Notes: a model not told the origin generated them from the letters alone. Shown: positions 19,547 through 29,018, numbered from the stretch's first letter. The stretch: DNA of 64,000 bases from Humidesulfovibrio sp. (GCA_031292175.1 JARLHQ010000032.1:62001-126000), one strand, 5' to 3'. A program made the numbers and translations.

Positions 19547-22500
19547 ATGACGACCGTGCAAAACTCCCTTGCGAAGTCATTTTACCGTATTGTCGGCATC
19601 TTCTTGCTTGCATGCCTTGTCCCTGCGGCTTTTGTCCGGGCGGACACCTCCGCGCAGCAGCCTTCGCCTCACGGGAAAAAGCACACCGTTCTGATCCTGA
19701 ACTCCCACCAGCAAGGCTTGCCTATCCCGGACGGCGTCATCATGGGTTTGCTCAACGAGCTGAAAAGCCATCAGATCAGTGTCGATGACCTGTTTGTCGA
19801 GCACCTCGACCTGCTCCGGGTAACCACTCCCGAACACAAGGTCCAGCTCGTCTCCGGGTTGCGCGAGAAGCTGACCGGCCGCCGGGTGGATTTGATCATC
19901 ACGGTGACCAAGCCCGCGTTGGACTTTCTTGAGCACGAGGGCAAGGACTTATTTTCCCACGCGCCGGTGCTCGCCACCATCGTCCCCTCTGATTTCAGAT
20001 GGCAAGGCCCGCCCCGCGACGTGGCGATCCTGCCCTGGCGTTTGGATTGCGCCGGAACCTTGCAAGATGCCCTGGCCTTGTTTCCCCGGACGCGTCGTGT
20101 CGTTGTTGTTGCTGGTGCCGAGGACCAGTTCCTGCCGTTTTTGGCCGAGGCCAAGGCGGATATGCGCGCCTGGAGGGGCAAGCTCACGTTCGAGTACACG
20201 GATGACCGCTCCTATGAGGAGATGCTCCAGCGGATCCGCTCCCTCCCTCCGAACACCATCATCATCTGCGCGCCCTACTTCGCAGACAGGACGGGCAGAT
20301 CCTTCATCCCGGCGGAGGTCGTGGCCCGGATCGCCAGGGAGGCCAACGCACCTGTCTTCGCCCTGCTCGACGCCCACGTTGGAACTGGGGCCATCGGTGG
20401 CAACGTGCTCAAGACGTTTGACATTGGCACGTTGGCGGGACGTTTTGTCGTGAGTTTCCTTGCCGGACAGGCCCATATTTCCGGGCAGACGGTGCTTGGC
20501 GCTCCCCCTTACGTGCCCCTGTTTGATTGGCGGCAGCTTAAGCGCTGGAAGTACGATCCCGGAGTGCTGCCCGTGGACAGCGTGTTTCTGAACCGACCCT
20601 CGACGTTATGGGGACAGTACAAGGCCGCGGTCATCGGTTCGGCCGTCGTCACCTCGGTGCTGGTGGCTCTGGTCTTGGCGCTGGTCCTTCAGAATCACCG
20701 CCGGAAACTGGCTGAAGAAGCGGTGCGGTTGAGCGAAAAACGCTACCGCAACATCGTGGAGACGGCCAGCGAGGGCATCTGGATGGTCGATGCCGCGCAA
20801 CGGACCACGTACGTGAACAAGGTCATGGCCGAAATGCTGGGCCAGAGTCCAGAGGGCATGCTGGGCCAGATGCCGACGGCGTACATCTTTCCCGAAGACC
20901 TTGTCGACTATGCGGACAAGGCCGCGCGCCGCCAGGGGGGCGAGAATCAGGTCTTTGAACGGCGCTTCAGGCACCGCGACGGGCACGTGGTTTGGGGCCT
21001 CGTCTCAGCAAAATTGCTCAGCGATAATCAGGTCGGTGGTGCGGCCTCCCTGGTGATGGTGGCGGACATCAGCAAACGGAAGCTCCAGGAAGACGCCCTC
21101 AAGAGAAGTGAACAGGAATTTCGTTTGCTGGCCGAGGCCATGCCGCAGATTGTCTGGGTTTGCTCCCCGGATGGATTGAACACATATTTCAACCAGCAAT
21201 GGGTGGATTATACCGGGCTGACGCTGGAGGAAAGCTACGGCGATGGCTGGAACAAGCCCTTTCACCCGGACGACCAGCAACAGGCTTGGGGTGCCTGGAA
21301 AAATGCGGTCAGGAGCAACGGCGCCTATGCGATCGAATGCCGCCTGCGCCGTAAGGATGGCGTCTATTCCTGGTGGCTGATCCGCGGCGTGCCGGTGATT
21401 GATGAGCAGGGCGGAATTCTCAAGTGGTTCGGGACGTGCACCGACATCGACCGACTGAAGAGCACCGAGGAATCGTTGATCCAGGCCAGAAACGCCGCCG
21501 AGGCCGCCAACCGCACCAAATCGCAGTTTTTGGCCAACATGAGCCATGAGATCCGCACGCCTCTGAATGGCGTGCTCGGGATGCTCAACCTCATCAAGAC
21601 CAGCGAGGTCTCCGGTGAGGTGGACGTCTACGCCGAGATGGCCATCCGGGCAGGAAAAAGGCTGACGAGCCTGCTTGGCGACATCCTCGACCTGTCGCGC
21701 ATTGAGGCGGGACGCCTGCCCGTGGTGCGGCTGCCGTTCGCCTTGGCGGACATTATCGTTGCCCTGACCGATACGTTCTCTCCCTCGAACTTCAGCAAGA
21801 GGCTGTCTTTTACCATCAACGTGGACCCTGACGTCCCCACGCGCCTCGTCGGCGACGAGATCCGGGTCCGGCAGATTCTTTTCAACCTCATTGGCAACGC
21901 CATGAAGTTCACCGAGCTCGGCGAAGTACGGCTGGAACTCTCTCTGCTGCCGTTTCATCCCCCCGGCATGTCCCGGCTGCTGTTCATCATCAGCGACACG
22001 GGTGGCGGCATTCCCGATGACCAGATGGACCAGATCTTCCACCCCTTCGTTCAGGTCGAGGGGACCTTCACCCGGTCGCATCAGGGCGCTGGCCTGGGGC
22101 TGGCCATCGCCAAGTACCTCGTCGACGCCATGGGGGGAACGATAACCTTCGAGAGCGTGGTGAATCAGGGCACTACCGTGTACCTCATGCTCCCCTTCGG
22201 TCTCGCCGAGGATTCCCCGGCCGCACCAGGGCCACAGCTCGGCCAGGATGACCAGGCGGCAGCCTCGCGCCTGCTTCTGGTCGAGGATGATGAGATCAGC
22301 CGTCTCAGCGCCCGTGTGGCCCTGGAAAAAATGGGGCATCAGGTCGTCACCGCCAACCACGGCGAGGAAGCCTTGGAGGCGCTGCGGTCCGGCAGGTACG
22401 ACTGCGTGCTGATGGACGTCCAGATGGATGTCATGGACGGTCTGGAGGCCACGCGGCGGATCAGAAGCGGCGCCTCTGGCGTCCTGGATGCGCATGTCCC

Positions 22501-22657
22501 GGTCATCGCCATGACGGCCTACGCCATGACGGGGGATCGGGAGCGGTTCCTGGACGCCGGCATGGACGACTATGTGGCCAAGCCGGTGCAGGCGGAGGAA
22601 CTTGAAAAGGCGCTGGTGCGTGTGTTGGGCAAGCGGAGCGGGTCCACCAAAATATAA
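19547..22657 (+). CDS. hybrid sensor histidine kinase with periplasmic ABC-substrate-like domain
   Basis: The 1036-residue protein has an N-terminal signal/anchor (residues 14-32), a periplasmic region of about 310 residues resembling an ABC-transporter substrate-binding (type 1) fold (TVLILNSHQQGLPIPDGVIM), and a membrane helix at about 358-380. Two PAS domains follow (about 395-510 and 518-640), then HisKA with phospho-acceptor H667 in ANMSHEIRTPLNG, HATPase (about 775-890; DTGGGIPDD, GAGLGLAIAKYLV) and a C-terminal receiver with D957 in VLMDVQMDVMDG. It should sense a small periplasmic ligand. No output regulator or Hpt protein is adjacent, so the partner is unknown. Its end is convergent with the next gene. 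Confidence 0.92.
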   Translation: MTTVQNSLAKSFYRIVGIFLLACLVPAAFVRADTSAQQPSPHGKKHTVLILNSHQQGLPIPDGVIMGLLNELKSHQISVDDLFVEHLDLLRVTTPEHKVQLVSGLREKLTGRRVDLIITVTKPALDFLEHEGKDLFSHAPVLATIVPSDFRWQGPPRDVAILPWRLDCAGTLQDALALFPRTRRVVVVAGAEDQFLPFLAEAKADMRAWRGKLTFEYTDDRSYEEMLQRIRSLPPNTIIICAPYFADRTGRSFIPAEVVARIAREANAPVFALLDAHVGTGAIGGNVLKTFDIGTLAGRFVVSFLAGQAHISGQTVLGAPPYVPLFDWRQLKRWKYDPGVLPVDSVFLNRPSTLWGQYKAAVIGSAVVTSVLVALVLALVLQNHRRKLAEEAVRLSEKRYRNIVETASEGIWMVDAAQRTTYVNKVMAEMLGQSPEGMLGQMPTAYIFPEDLVDYADKAARRQGGENQVFERRFRHRDGHVVWGLVSAKLLSDNQVGGAASLVMVADISKRKLQEDALKRSEQEFRLLAEAMPQIVWVCSPDGLNTYFNQQWVDYTGLTLEESYGDGWNKPFHPDDQQQAWGAWKNAVRSNGAYAIECRLRRKDGVYSWWLIRGVPVIDEQGGILKWFGTCTDIDRLKSTEESLIQARNAAEAANRTKSQFLANMSHEIRTPLNGVLGMLNLIKTSEVSGEVDVYAEMAIRAGKRLTSLLGDILDLSRIEAGRLPVVRLPFALADIIVALTDTFSPSNFSKRLSFTINVDPDVPTRLVGDEIRVRQILFNLIGNAMKFTELGEVRLELSLLPFHPPGMSRLLFIISDTGGGIPDDQMDQIFHPFVQVEGTFTRSHQGAGLGLAIAKYLVDAMGGTITFESVVNQGTTVYLMLPFGLAEDSPAAPGPQLGQDDQAAASRLLLVEDDEISRLSARVALEKMGHQVVTANHGEEALEALRSGRYDCVLMDVQMDVMDGLEATRRIRSGASGVLDAHVPVIAMTAYAMTGDRERFLDAGMDDYVAKPVQAEELEKALVRVLGKRSGSTKI

Positions 22658-22708
22658 CCACGGAGAAGCCGTCCTTTTGGCATCCTCCTGGGGCATGCGC
22701 TCTTCCCC

Positions 22709-23785
22709 TCAGCCCACCGCCACGCAGTCTTTTCCCGCCTGATAGCCCTGGCCCGCCAGCCAGGCCATGATTTCCGCCCGCGCCCCACGTGAACCGACGT
22801 TGACGAGCAGGAATGGCAAGCCGCCGGGCCAGGCTTCGAGCGCGGCCGGAGCATAGGGCGGCACGGCCTCGCGGCCCAGCACGGGCGCGCCGTGCACCGT
22901 CTGGCCGATCTTCCTCGGGTCGATGTCGATGTAGGCCTGAATATTGAGGCCCAGCGCCACGAGCGGCGCGAGGCGTTGGCGGCTCACCCGCCCGGCCCCC
23001 CATATCCGCACGTCCGGATGGCGTGGATTGTGCGCCGCGAGCCAGTCCCACAGGTACCCGGCCTTGGTCCGCGCGAACGCTTGCGGGCTGTACGCCTCAT
23101 GCGTGCGCGAGAGCCGCGTGGGCGGGTCGTTCCAGACAATGACCTCTTGCGGCGCCTTGGCCATGCGCGCGCCCAGGCTCAGCCAGCGCAGCCACATCTC
23201 GTAGTCCTCGGGAAAGGCGGCCGCTCCCGCCGTGGCGCCGGTGTTGGGCCGCGCGCCGCCGAAGCGCTCGAACGCGGCGCGCCGGAACATGACGGACGGG
23301 TTGGCGAGCGGCGCCTCCACAAAGCGGTTTACGGCGATGGCCTCGGGCGTCACCAGGGTGTTGATCCAATCCACATAGTGCGCGTAGCCCGCGCAGGCGC
23401 GCCGGTCGCCGCCGAAGCGCACCAGCCCGGACACGAGGTCGAGCCCCGGCTCGGCGTCGAGCAGCGCCGCTTGAGCGGCCAGGCGGCCGGGCAGGGCGAT
23501 GTCGTCGGCGTCCATGCGGGCGATGAGTTGGGCGCGGCAGGCGGCGACGGCGGCGTTCCCGGCCAGGGCCACGCCCTGGTGCGGCAGGCGGATGGGGCGC
23601 AGGCGCTGGTCGCGTGCCGCAAAGGCGCACAGCACGTCCCAGGTCGTGTCCGTGCTGCCGTCGTCCACGGCGACGATCTCAATGTCCGCGAGGGTCTGGC
23701 CGAGCAGGCTCGTGAGCGCGCCGGGCAGCGTCTGGCCCGCGTTGAAGCAGGGCAGGGCGACGCTGACTTTTGGCGCTGCGGGCAC
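22709..23785 (-). CDS. family 2 glycosyltransferase with C-terminal Rossmann-like extension
   Basis: The 358-residue cytoplasmic protein has a GT-A domain in its N-terminal 230 residues (VSVALPCFNAGQTLPGAL, VAVDDGSTDTTW, the DxD region ARMDADDIALPGRL). A second region from about residue 255 (VRIWGAGRVSRQRLAPLV, then YIDIDPRKIG) looks like a nucleotide-binding fold also seen fused to some glycosyltransferases. The start is GTG at 23785, 3 bp after the TtuA-like gene's stop. The donor and acceptor sugars cannot be predicted; it may act in lipopolysaccharide or flagellin glycan synthesis. Confidence 0.85.
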   Translation of the reverse strand: MPAAPKVSVALPCFNAGQTLPGALTSLLGQTLADIEIVAVDDGSTDTTWDVLCAFAARDQRLRPIRLPHQGVALAGNAAVAACRAQLIARMDADDIALPGRLAAQAALLDAEPGLDLVSGLVRFGGDRRACAGYAHYVDWINTLVTPEAIAVNRFVEAPLANPSVMFRRAAFERFGGARPNTGATAGAAAFPEDYEMWLRWLSLGARMAKAPQEVIVWNDPPTRLSRTHEAYSPQAFARTKAGYLWDWLAAHNPRHPDVRIWGAGRVSRQRLAPLVALGLNIQAYIDIDPRKIGQTVHGAPVLGREAVPPYAPAALEAWPGGLPFLLVNVGSRGARAEIMAWLAGQGYQAGKDCVAVG

Positions 23786-23788
23786 GGC

Positions 23789-24715
23789 TTAGTCTCTGTC
23801 GGGATCGGCGGCGCGGCGCTCGGAAACGGCGATGGCCAGCCTGCATACGCCGCACAGACCGGTCGAGGTGGGCGAGCCGCATTTTTCGCACGGGGCCAGG
23901 GGCGCTCCCGTTTCCTTCTCCACCTGGGCGAAGGCTGGCCGCCCGCGCTTCAGGAAGCCGTCGTAAAAGGCGATCTTGGAGCCGGGGCTCTTGTATTCCA
24001 GGTCCGCCCACAGGCGCTTGTGCCCGGTGAAGCTGGCCCCGCCGCTGTACGGGCAGGGCGCGGTGTGGATCTCGATGCCGTTCAGAAAGGCGTAGCAGGC
24101 GGTCTCGAACTCCGAGAGCCGGTACAGGGGCTTGATCTTGCGTGCAAAGCCGCTTTCGGCGTTCAGACAGGGGCCCTGGTCGGACAGGTAGCCCGCATCC
24201 CAGCGCAGCGTGTTGGCGAAAAGCCGCGCCACCTCGTCGTCCAGGTTGTGGCCCGTGGCCAGCACCTCGAAGCCTTCCTCGAGCGCCACGCGGTTGAACC
24301 AGTGGCGTTTGATCTTGCCGCAGGCCGAGCACACCGGGCGGTTGATGTACCTCTTCACGTCCGGAATGGGCAGGCCTTCCTTCTCAAGCTCCACCACGCG
24401 CAGCGTGAGGCCGTGGGCGGCGCAGAAGCCCTCCACCTTGGCTCGCGCGGCGCTGGAGGACTTGGGGATGCCCAGGTCCACGTGCAGGCCGGTGACGTCA
24501 TAACCCAGGCGCGAGAGCTCAAGCATCAGGCCAAGGGAGTCTTTGCCGCCGGAAAGGGCAACGAGCACGCGCTCGCCGGGATTGATGAGGCCGTGGCGGC
24601 GGATGGCCTTCTCCACCTGGCCGGTGAAGTAGACGGAAAAACAGTCGCGGCAAAAGGCGGTGTTGTGGCTCGGCAGGGCGACTTCGGCCGGGGTCTTACA
24701 TTTGCGGCATTTCAT
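23789..24715 (-). CDS. TtuA/Ncs6-family tRNA 2-thiolation enzyme
   Basis: The 308-residue protein has an N-terminal zinc finger (CRKCKTPA, then FCRDCF), a PP-loop SGGKDSLGLMLE at about 54-65 for ATP adenylation of the tRNA, and a C-terminal zinc finger (CEKCGSPTSTGLCGVC). Cysteines in VCSACG and APCPYSGG match the three ligands of the 4Fe-4S cluster in TtuA. This architecture belongs to the TtuA/Ncs6 branch rather than TtcA, which lacks the zinc fingers. It probably thiolates uridine in tRNA (U54 or U34) using sulfur from a small carrier; such a carrier-like gene lies directly upstream. Confidence 0.88.
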   Translation of the reverse strand: MKCRKCKTPAEVALPSHNTAFCRDCFSVYFTGQVEKAIRRHGLINPGERVLVALSGGKDSLGLMLELSRLGYDVTGLHVDLGIPKSSSAARAKVEGFCAAHGLTLRVVELEKEGLPIPDVKRYINRPVCSACGKIKRHWFNRVALEEGFEVLATGHNLDDEVARLFANTLRWDAGYLSDQGPCLNAESGFARKIKPLYRLSEFETACYAFLNGIEIHTAPCPYSGGASFTGHKRLWADLEYKSPGSKIAFYDGFLKRGRPAFAQVEKETGAPLAPCEKCGSPTSTGLCGVCRLAIAVSERRAADPDRD

Positions 24716-24724
24716 AGCGGGTTC

Positions 24725-24922
24725 CTATCCTGTGCTCATGACCTTGCGGATGCGGATCATGTCGCCGTCGTTCAGGCGGCAGTCCGGGGTCAGCAGTTCC
24801 GCTCCGCGTATGACCAGGGCGTCGTTCACGCGCAGGCCCAGGCGCTTTTGCAGCATGAGCACGGTGTTGTGGCGCTCAAAGGCATGGGTCTCGTTGTCCG
24901 GCTCCACAAAAACGGTGATCAT
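24725..24922 (-). CDS. MoaD/ThiS-like small sulfur carrier (TtuB-like) ending in a single Gly
   Basis: The 65-residue protein has the ubiquitin-like MoaD/ThiS pattern: MITVFVEPDN, a central helix, then LLTPDCRLNDGDMIRIRKV. It sits 9 bp upstream of the TtuA-like gene, as TtuB often does, so it is the likely sulfur donor for tRNA thiolation. Unlike classical carriers, which end in Gly-Gly, this one ends in Ser-Thr-Gly, so activation by an E1-like enzyme would need to tolerate Thr at the penultimate position. AAGGAG precedes the ATG by 10 bases. The stop is TAG directly after the Gly codon. Confidence 0.8.
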   Translation of the reverse strand: MITVFVEPDNETHAFERHNTVLMLQKRLGLRVNDALVIRGAELLTPDCRLNDGDMIRIRKVMSTG

Positions 24923-25025
24923 GGGGCGGTCTCCTTGAATCGTTGGTGGGCAACAGGTGCCTGCACGCGGGGCGGGTTGTCAAGGTCGAGCGCGGCCGAC
25001 AAGCCCGCCTGGTGGAACAATTGTG

Positions 25026-25053
25026 TTGACCGAAGCGAAAATCGGGATATACA
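25026..25053 (+). promoter_or_regulatory. candidate sigma-70 promoter of the lone receiver gene
   Basis: TTGACC (25026-25031), a 16-bp spacer and TATACA (25048-25053) lie 43 bp before the ATG at 25097. Confidence 0.5.
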
Positions 25054-25096
25054 GTTCAAAGTAAGAAAAGCCCTTCCCCCCCAGAGGAGCACCTGT

Positions 25097-25465
25097 ATGG
25101 ATAGGCCGAAGATTCTTGTTGTGGATGATGAAAAGCACATCCGCATGTTGTACCAGGAAGAGCTCGAGGACGAGGGCTATGAAGTGGCTACCTCGAACGG
25201 AGAAGAACCAATACTGGAGCTGCTCTCCCGTGAGGAGCCGCAGGTGGTGATCCTGGACATCCGCCTGGGGCCGGAGCGTTCCGGCCTCGACCTGCTGCAG
25301 ATCATCCGTGCCCGCAACGCGCAGGTGCCGGTGATCCTTTCCACTGCGTACGACAGCTTCCAGCATGACCTGAAAAGCATCGCGGCTGACTATTACGTGG
25401 TCAAGTCCGTGGACCTGTCGGAGCTGAAGGGCAAGGTGCGCCAAGCCCTGCAGCGCAAGGCCTAG
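25097..25465 (+). CDS. single-domain response regulator
   Basis: The 122-residue protein is a stand-alone receiver: acidic pair in LVVDDEKHIR, phospho-acceptor Asp in VVILDIRLG, Thr in VILSTAYDS and Lys in DYYVVKSVDL, where Ser replaces the usual Pro after the Lys. There is no output domain, so it probably works as a CheY- or Spo0F-like relay. The gene is transcribed from its own promoter and its 3' end overlaps the convergent glycosyltransferase by 4 bp. No kinase is adjacent. An AGAGGAG ribosome site precedes the ATG. Confidence 0.9.
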   Translation: MDRPKILVVDDEKHIRMLYQEELEDEGYEVATSNGEEPILELLSREEPQVVILDIRLGPERSGLDLLQIIRARNAQVPVILSTAYDSFQHDLKSIAADYYVVKSVDLSELKGKVRQALQRKA

Positions 25466-26187
25466 CGGTTCTTTTCGCGTATCTCGTAGCCGAAGTGGCG
25501 GTCCTGCAGCCAGCGCACGCCCAAAAGGTCGCGCACGCCCGCAACGGCCCGCTCCCAATTCCCATATTTGCTCAGGCCCATGTGGCGCTCACGGTGGTTC
25601 ACGGGCATCTCGGCCACGGTGGCTCCCTCCAGTTTCATGAGGGTGGGCAGGTAGCGGTGCATGCCCTTGAAGCGCGGAATGCGCACCAGCATGTCGCGGC
25701 GCATGACCTTGAGTGAGCAGCCCGTGTCGCGCACCGATTCCCGCGTGATGCGGTTGCGGATGGCGTTGGCGATTTTGGAGGCGTAGCGCTTGCTCAAGGT
25801 GTCCTGGCGTTTTCTGCGCCAGCCGATGGCCATGTCAACGCCCAAATCGAACAGGGCAAGCATGGCCGGGATATCGGCGGGGTCGTTCTGCAGGTCGGCG
25901 TCCAGCGTCACCACGATGGGGTGGAAGGCCTCGTCGAATCCGGCGCAAAAGGCGGCGGACTGGCCACGGTTGCGCGTGAAGGCGAGGTAGCGCACCTCGG
26001 CGTTGGCTTCCGCCAGGCCTTTCAGCACGGCAAGGCTTTTGTCGGTGCTGCCGTCGTCCACGAAGACCACCTCCCACGTGCGCGCAAGCGGGCGCATAAC
26101 GCGGGCGATCTCGTCGAAGAGCCGTGGAAGGTTTTCTTCCTCGTTGTACACCGGGATGACAATGGAGACGTTCTGGATGTTTGCCAT
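25462..26187 (-). CDS. family 2 glycosyltransferase, dolichyl/undecaprenyl-phosphate sugar transferase type
   Basis: The 241-residue protein matches DPM1-like polyprenyl-phosphate glycosyltransferases: VSIVIPVYNEEENLPRLFDE at the N-terminus, VFVDDGSTDKSL, the DxD-type VTLDADLQNDP, the RNRITRESVRDTGCSLKVMR segment and a C-terminal NHRERHMGLSKYG. There is no C-terminal membrane domain, unlike ArnC. It likely loads a sugar from a nucleotide sugar onto undecaprenyl phosphate at the inner membrane for glycan modification. Its promoter region is shared with the divergent tRNA gene. Confidence 0.88.
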   Translation of the reverse strand: MANIQNVSIVIPVYNEEENLPRLFDEIARVMRPLARTWEVVFVDDGSTDKSLAVLKGLAEANAEVRYLAFTRNRGQSAAFCAGFDEAFHPIVVTLDADLQNDPADIPAMLALFDLGVDMAIGWRRKRQDTLSKRYASKIANAIRNRITRESVRDTGCSLKVMRRDMLVRIPRFKGMHRYLPTLMKLEGATVAEMPVNHRERHMGLSKYGNWERAVAGVRDLLGVRWLQDRHFGYEIREKNR

Positions 26188-26228
26188 GCGCGGGGTATAG
26201 GAAATTTCCGCGTCGGTGTAAATAAGCG

Positions 26229-26257
26229 TTGACAGGGCGAGGTGGGGGGACTACATA
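26229..26257 (+). promoter_or_regulatory. promoter of the initiator tRNA gene
   Basis: A perfect -35 TTGACA (26229-26234), a 17-bp spacer and TACATA (26252-26257) precede the tRNA start at 26294 by about 36 bp. Confidence 0.6.
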
Positions 26258-26293
26258 CCCCTTCTCGACGCGGGGAACGCCGCTCGAAAGTGT

Positions 26294-26370
<77 letters not shown>

Positions 26371-26383
26371 ATTTTCCCTTAGT

Positions 26384-26426
26384 CAGACAGCCGCTTAGGA
26401 AATACCTAAGCGGCTGTCTGCGTTTT
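26384..26426 (+). terminator. rho-independent terminator of tRNA-fMet
   Basis: A perfect 16-bp inverted repeat (26384-26399 and 26405-26420, loop of 5) is followed by CGTTTT, 14 bp after the tRNA. Confidence 0.85.
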
Positions 26427-26603
26427 GGTCCAGCGCCAGCGGAGGATGTCCTTGTTGGCAATACTGGACGGATGTTTTCATATGTCAAACTTGGCATACA
26501 TAAGATGGATTTCGGTATCGCTATTGTAATTTGCAAGTAATCTTCCTAATTACGCCTATTGCACCGCGTGCCATTGGGCGTGTTGCAGAATACTTATGCC
26601 CTG

Positions 26604-26631
26604 TTGCTTTTTTCTGGAATGCATATATATT
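26604..26631 (+). promoter_or_regulatory. candidate promoter of the HDOD/EAL gene
   Basis: TTGCTT (26604-26609), a 16-bp spacer and TATATT (26626-26631) sit about 97 bp before the ATG at 26728. Confidence 0.4.
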
Positions 26632-26727
26632 GAACACTAGGGCAAGAGTCCTGAGACGCATCGGATAACAATTCCTTCAGGTTCGGGCGCAATGTTCCAC
26701 AGTGTGGCAAGCGCCCCGGAGGTCGAG

Positions 26728-27996
26728 ATGACGTCTGATCGGAAGACATGCGAAGACGGCTTTGTGATGACGCGCCAGCCCGTGTTCGACCGGCGGCTCC
26801 AGCCTTGGGGGACGGCCATGTGCTTTGCGCAGTCCGCCGCGGAAGAGCCTTTGTTCGGCGACGAGACAACGGCGAGCATCCTGCTGGAGGCGTACCTGCC
26901 GCAACGCAACCCTGTCCGCGAACCGACCATCGTCTACTTCCCCGCTCCGGCCATTCTGGACGGCATGCCCCGCCTCCTGTGGCCACAGGACCTGCTGGTG
27001 GAGGTGGACGGGACCGCGGGCGGGACGCCGAGGCTCACGGAGGCTGTGGCGGAGATGAAGAAGGCGGGCTATGGCATCGCCGTGAATGGTTTCCATAATA
27101 ATGGGATCGAGTCGGCGTTGCTTCGGCTTGCGGATGTCATCATCGTCGACGCCGCCCAGGCGGGGGGGGAGGGCGTTCGGCTTGATCTGCCGGACCTCGT
27201 CAAGGCCGCGCAGCAGACAGGAGCCAAGGCCCTGGTCAGCGGTCTGGACGATTGGGAGACCATGCTCCACGCCCGCGAGGCCAACGCCGACATGTTTCAA
27301 GGGTTTTTCTTCAACCGCATGAACCTGCGGCCCAGCACCAAGAGCATCACCGCCAGCCAGCTTTCCCGCCTGCGCCTGCTCGAATGCATGGCTAAGCCCG
27401 ACCCGGACTTCAAGACCCTGGTGCGGGTGGTCGAGGCCGATGCGGCCCTGGTCTACCGGCTTCTTGTGTTTATCAATTCCGCAGGCTTCGGTTTGGGGCG
27501 CAAGGTGGACTCCATCCAGCAGGCCGTTGTTCTGGCCGGGTGGAAGCCCTTGCAGAAGTGGCTGGAGATCATCCTTCTCTCCGACCTCTCGCCCACGCCC
27601 CGCCACCAGGAGCTTTGCTACTACGCCGCGCAGCGCGCTGGCTTTTTGCGGCGCGTGGCCAAGGCCGCCGGAAAGGACGGGCTGGTGCCTGGACTTTCCC
27701 TTCTCGGTCTGCTCTCCTACCTGGAGGCCATCCTGGAGATGCCCCCGGTCCAGGCCTTGGCGGACGTGCCGCTGGCGGACGACATCCGGCTGGCCCTGTG
27801 CGGGCGGCGGAGCCCGTTTTCGCCTTGGCTGGCTCTGGTGCGGGCCATGGAAAAGGCCGAGTGGGACGCCGCCACGCGGCTGGGCCAGAGCATCAAGCTG
27901 TGCATGGCCGACTTGTCCCGTTGCTACCGTGAATCCTTTGTCGAGGCCGACAGCCTGTTCCGGGCCATGTCTTCGCCCGTGCCCGCCGCGGCTTAG
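26728..27996 (+). CDS. degenerate EAL plus HDOD domain signalling protein (YuxH-like)
   Basis: The 422-residue protein starts with an EAL-type domain (about residues 15-200) in which the catalytic EAL is replaced by EVD in LLVEVDG and the other metal ligands are not recognisable, so c-di-GMP hydrolysis is unlikely. An HDOD domain follows (about 215-400; [40 protein letters not shown]). YuxH-type EAL-HDOD proteins regulate motility or c-di-GMP responses by binding. The start at 26728 is preferred because GGAGG lies 5 bases upstream; an ATG at 26692 has no such site. Confidence 0.85.
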   Translation: MTSDRKTCEDGFVMTRQPVFDRRLQPWGTAMCFAQSAAEEPLFGDETTASILLEAYLPQRNPVREPTIVYFPAPAILDGMPRLLWPQDLLVEVDGTAGGTPRLTEAVAEMKKAGYGIAVNGFHNNGIESALLRLADVIIVDAAQAGGEGVRLDLPDLVKAAQQTGAKALVSGLDDWETMLHAREANADMFQGFFFNRMNLRPSTKSITASQLSRLRLLECMAKPDPDFKTLVRVVEADAALVYRLLVFINSAGFGLGRKVDSIQQAVVLAGWKPLQKWLEIILLSDLSPTPRHQELCYYAAQRAGFLRRVAKAAGKDGLVPGLSLLGLLSYLEAILEMPPVQALADVPLADDIRLALCGRRSPFSPWLALVRAMEKAEWDAATRLGQSIKLCMADLSRCYRESFVEADSLFRAMSSPVPAAA

Positions 27997-28118
27997 CCGT
28001 CCGCAATCCACCCGCTTCCAGGGGGCTTGCGGTCTTCCGTCCGCATGGCTACCATCCCCTCGTCTTGGCGGAGCACTTTCCGCCTGCCCCAACCACGCCA
28101 GACGAAAAGGAGCGCCCC

Positions 28119-29018
28119 ATGTCCGCAATCCTTCCCGTGAACAAGAACACCCGCATCGGCTGGATCGGCACCGGCGTCATGGGCCTTTCCATGTGCGGGC
28201 ATCTGATGGACGCGGGCTACCCGGCCACCGTGCACAACCGCACCCGCGCCAAAGCGGAGCCGCTTCTGGTCAGGGGCGCCACTTGGGCCGCCAGCCCGCG
28301 CGCCGTGGCCGAGGCTTCGGATGTGGTCTTCACCATCGTGGGCTACCCGGAGGACGTGCGCCGCGTGTATCTGGCCGAGGACGGGGTGCTGGCCGGGCTC
28401 GGCGCTGGCCGGATCGCCGTGGACATGACCACCACGAGCCCCAGCCTCGCGGCGGAAATCTTCGAGGCCGCGCGCAAGAAGAGCGCGCACACGCTGGACG
28501 CCCCGGTTTCGGGCGGCGACGTGGGCGCGAAAAACGCCGCGTTGTCCATCATGGTCGGCGGTGAGGCCGAGGCTTTCGAGGCCGTCCGGCCGTTGTTCGA
28601 GCGCATGGGCCGCATCATCGCGCACCAGGGCGCGGCCGGGGCCGGGCAACACACCAAGATGTGCAACCAGATCGTCATCGCCGGGACCATGATCGGCGTG
28701 TGCGAGAGCCTGCTGTACGCCACGCGCGCCGGGCTCGACCCGCAGGGTATGCTTGGGTCCATCACCAAGGGCGCGGCGGGTTGCTGGACGCTCGACAACC
28801 TGGCCCCGCGCATCCTGAAGGGCGATTTCGCGCCCGGCTTCATGATCGACCACTTTGTGAAGGACATGGGCATCGCGCTTGAGGAGTCCCGGCGCATGGG
28901 CCTCACGCTGCCGGGTCTGGAACTGGTGCACGGCTTGTACGTCGAGGCGGCCACGGCCGGCCACGGCCGCGACGGCACCCAGGCCCTGTTCCTGGCGCTC
29001 AAGAAGCTCTCGGCCTAG
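28119..29018 (+). CDS. NAD-binding beta-hydroxyacid dehydrogenase (3-hydroxyisobutyrate/tartronate-semialdehyde type)
   Basis: The 299-residue enzyme has an N-terminal Rossmann domain ([21 protein letters not shown]), the substrate-binding [20 protein letters not shown] and the catalytic Lys in [10 protein letters not shown], all typical of the beta-hydroxyacid dehydrogenase family. It probably oxidises or reduces a short beta-hydroxyacid such as 3-hydroxyisobutyrate, tartronate semialdehyde or gamma-hydroxybutyrate; the substrate cannot be told. AAAAGGAG precedes the ATG. It appears monocistronic, ending in a shared terminator with the convergent carbonic anhydrase gene. Confidence 0.9.
   Translation: MSAILPVNKNTRIGWIGTGVMGLSMCGHLMDAGYPATVHNRTRAKAEPLLVRGATWAASPRAVAEASDVVFTIVGYPEDVRRVYLAEDGVLAGLGAGRIAVDMTTTSPSLAAEIFEAARKKSAHTLDAPVSGGDVGAKNAALSIMVGGEAEAFEAVRPLFERMGRIIAHQGAAGAGQHTKMCNQIVIAGTMIGVCESLLYATRAGLDPQGMLGSITKGAAGCWTLDNLAPRILKGDFAPGFMIDHFVKDMGIALEESRRMGLTLPGLELVHGLYVEAATAGHGRDGTQALFLALKKLSA

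Larger units (their letters stand above)
26371..26727 (+). other. gap of 357 bp between the tRNA and the HDOD/EAL gene
   Basis: It holds the tRNA terminator and then a comparatively AT-rich stretch (about 26470-26660) with the candidate promoter at 26604-26631. An in-frame ATG at 26692 could extend the next gene by 12 codons. No other gene was seen. Confidence 0.6.

Noticed and set aside
22892-25096. Long plus-strand open frame leading into the receiver gene
   Set aside because: It is antisense to three clear minus-strand genes; only its last 122 codons, from 25097, encode a real protein.
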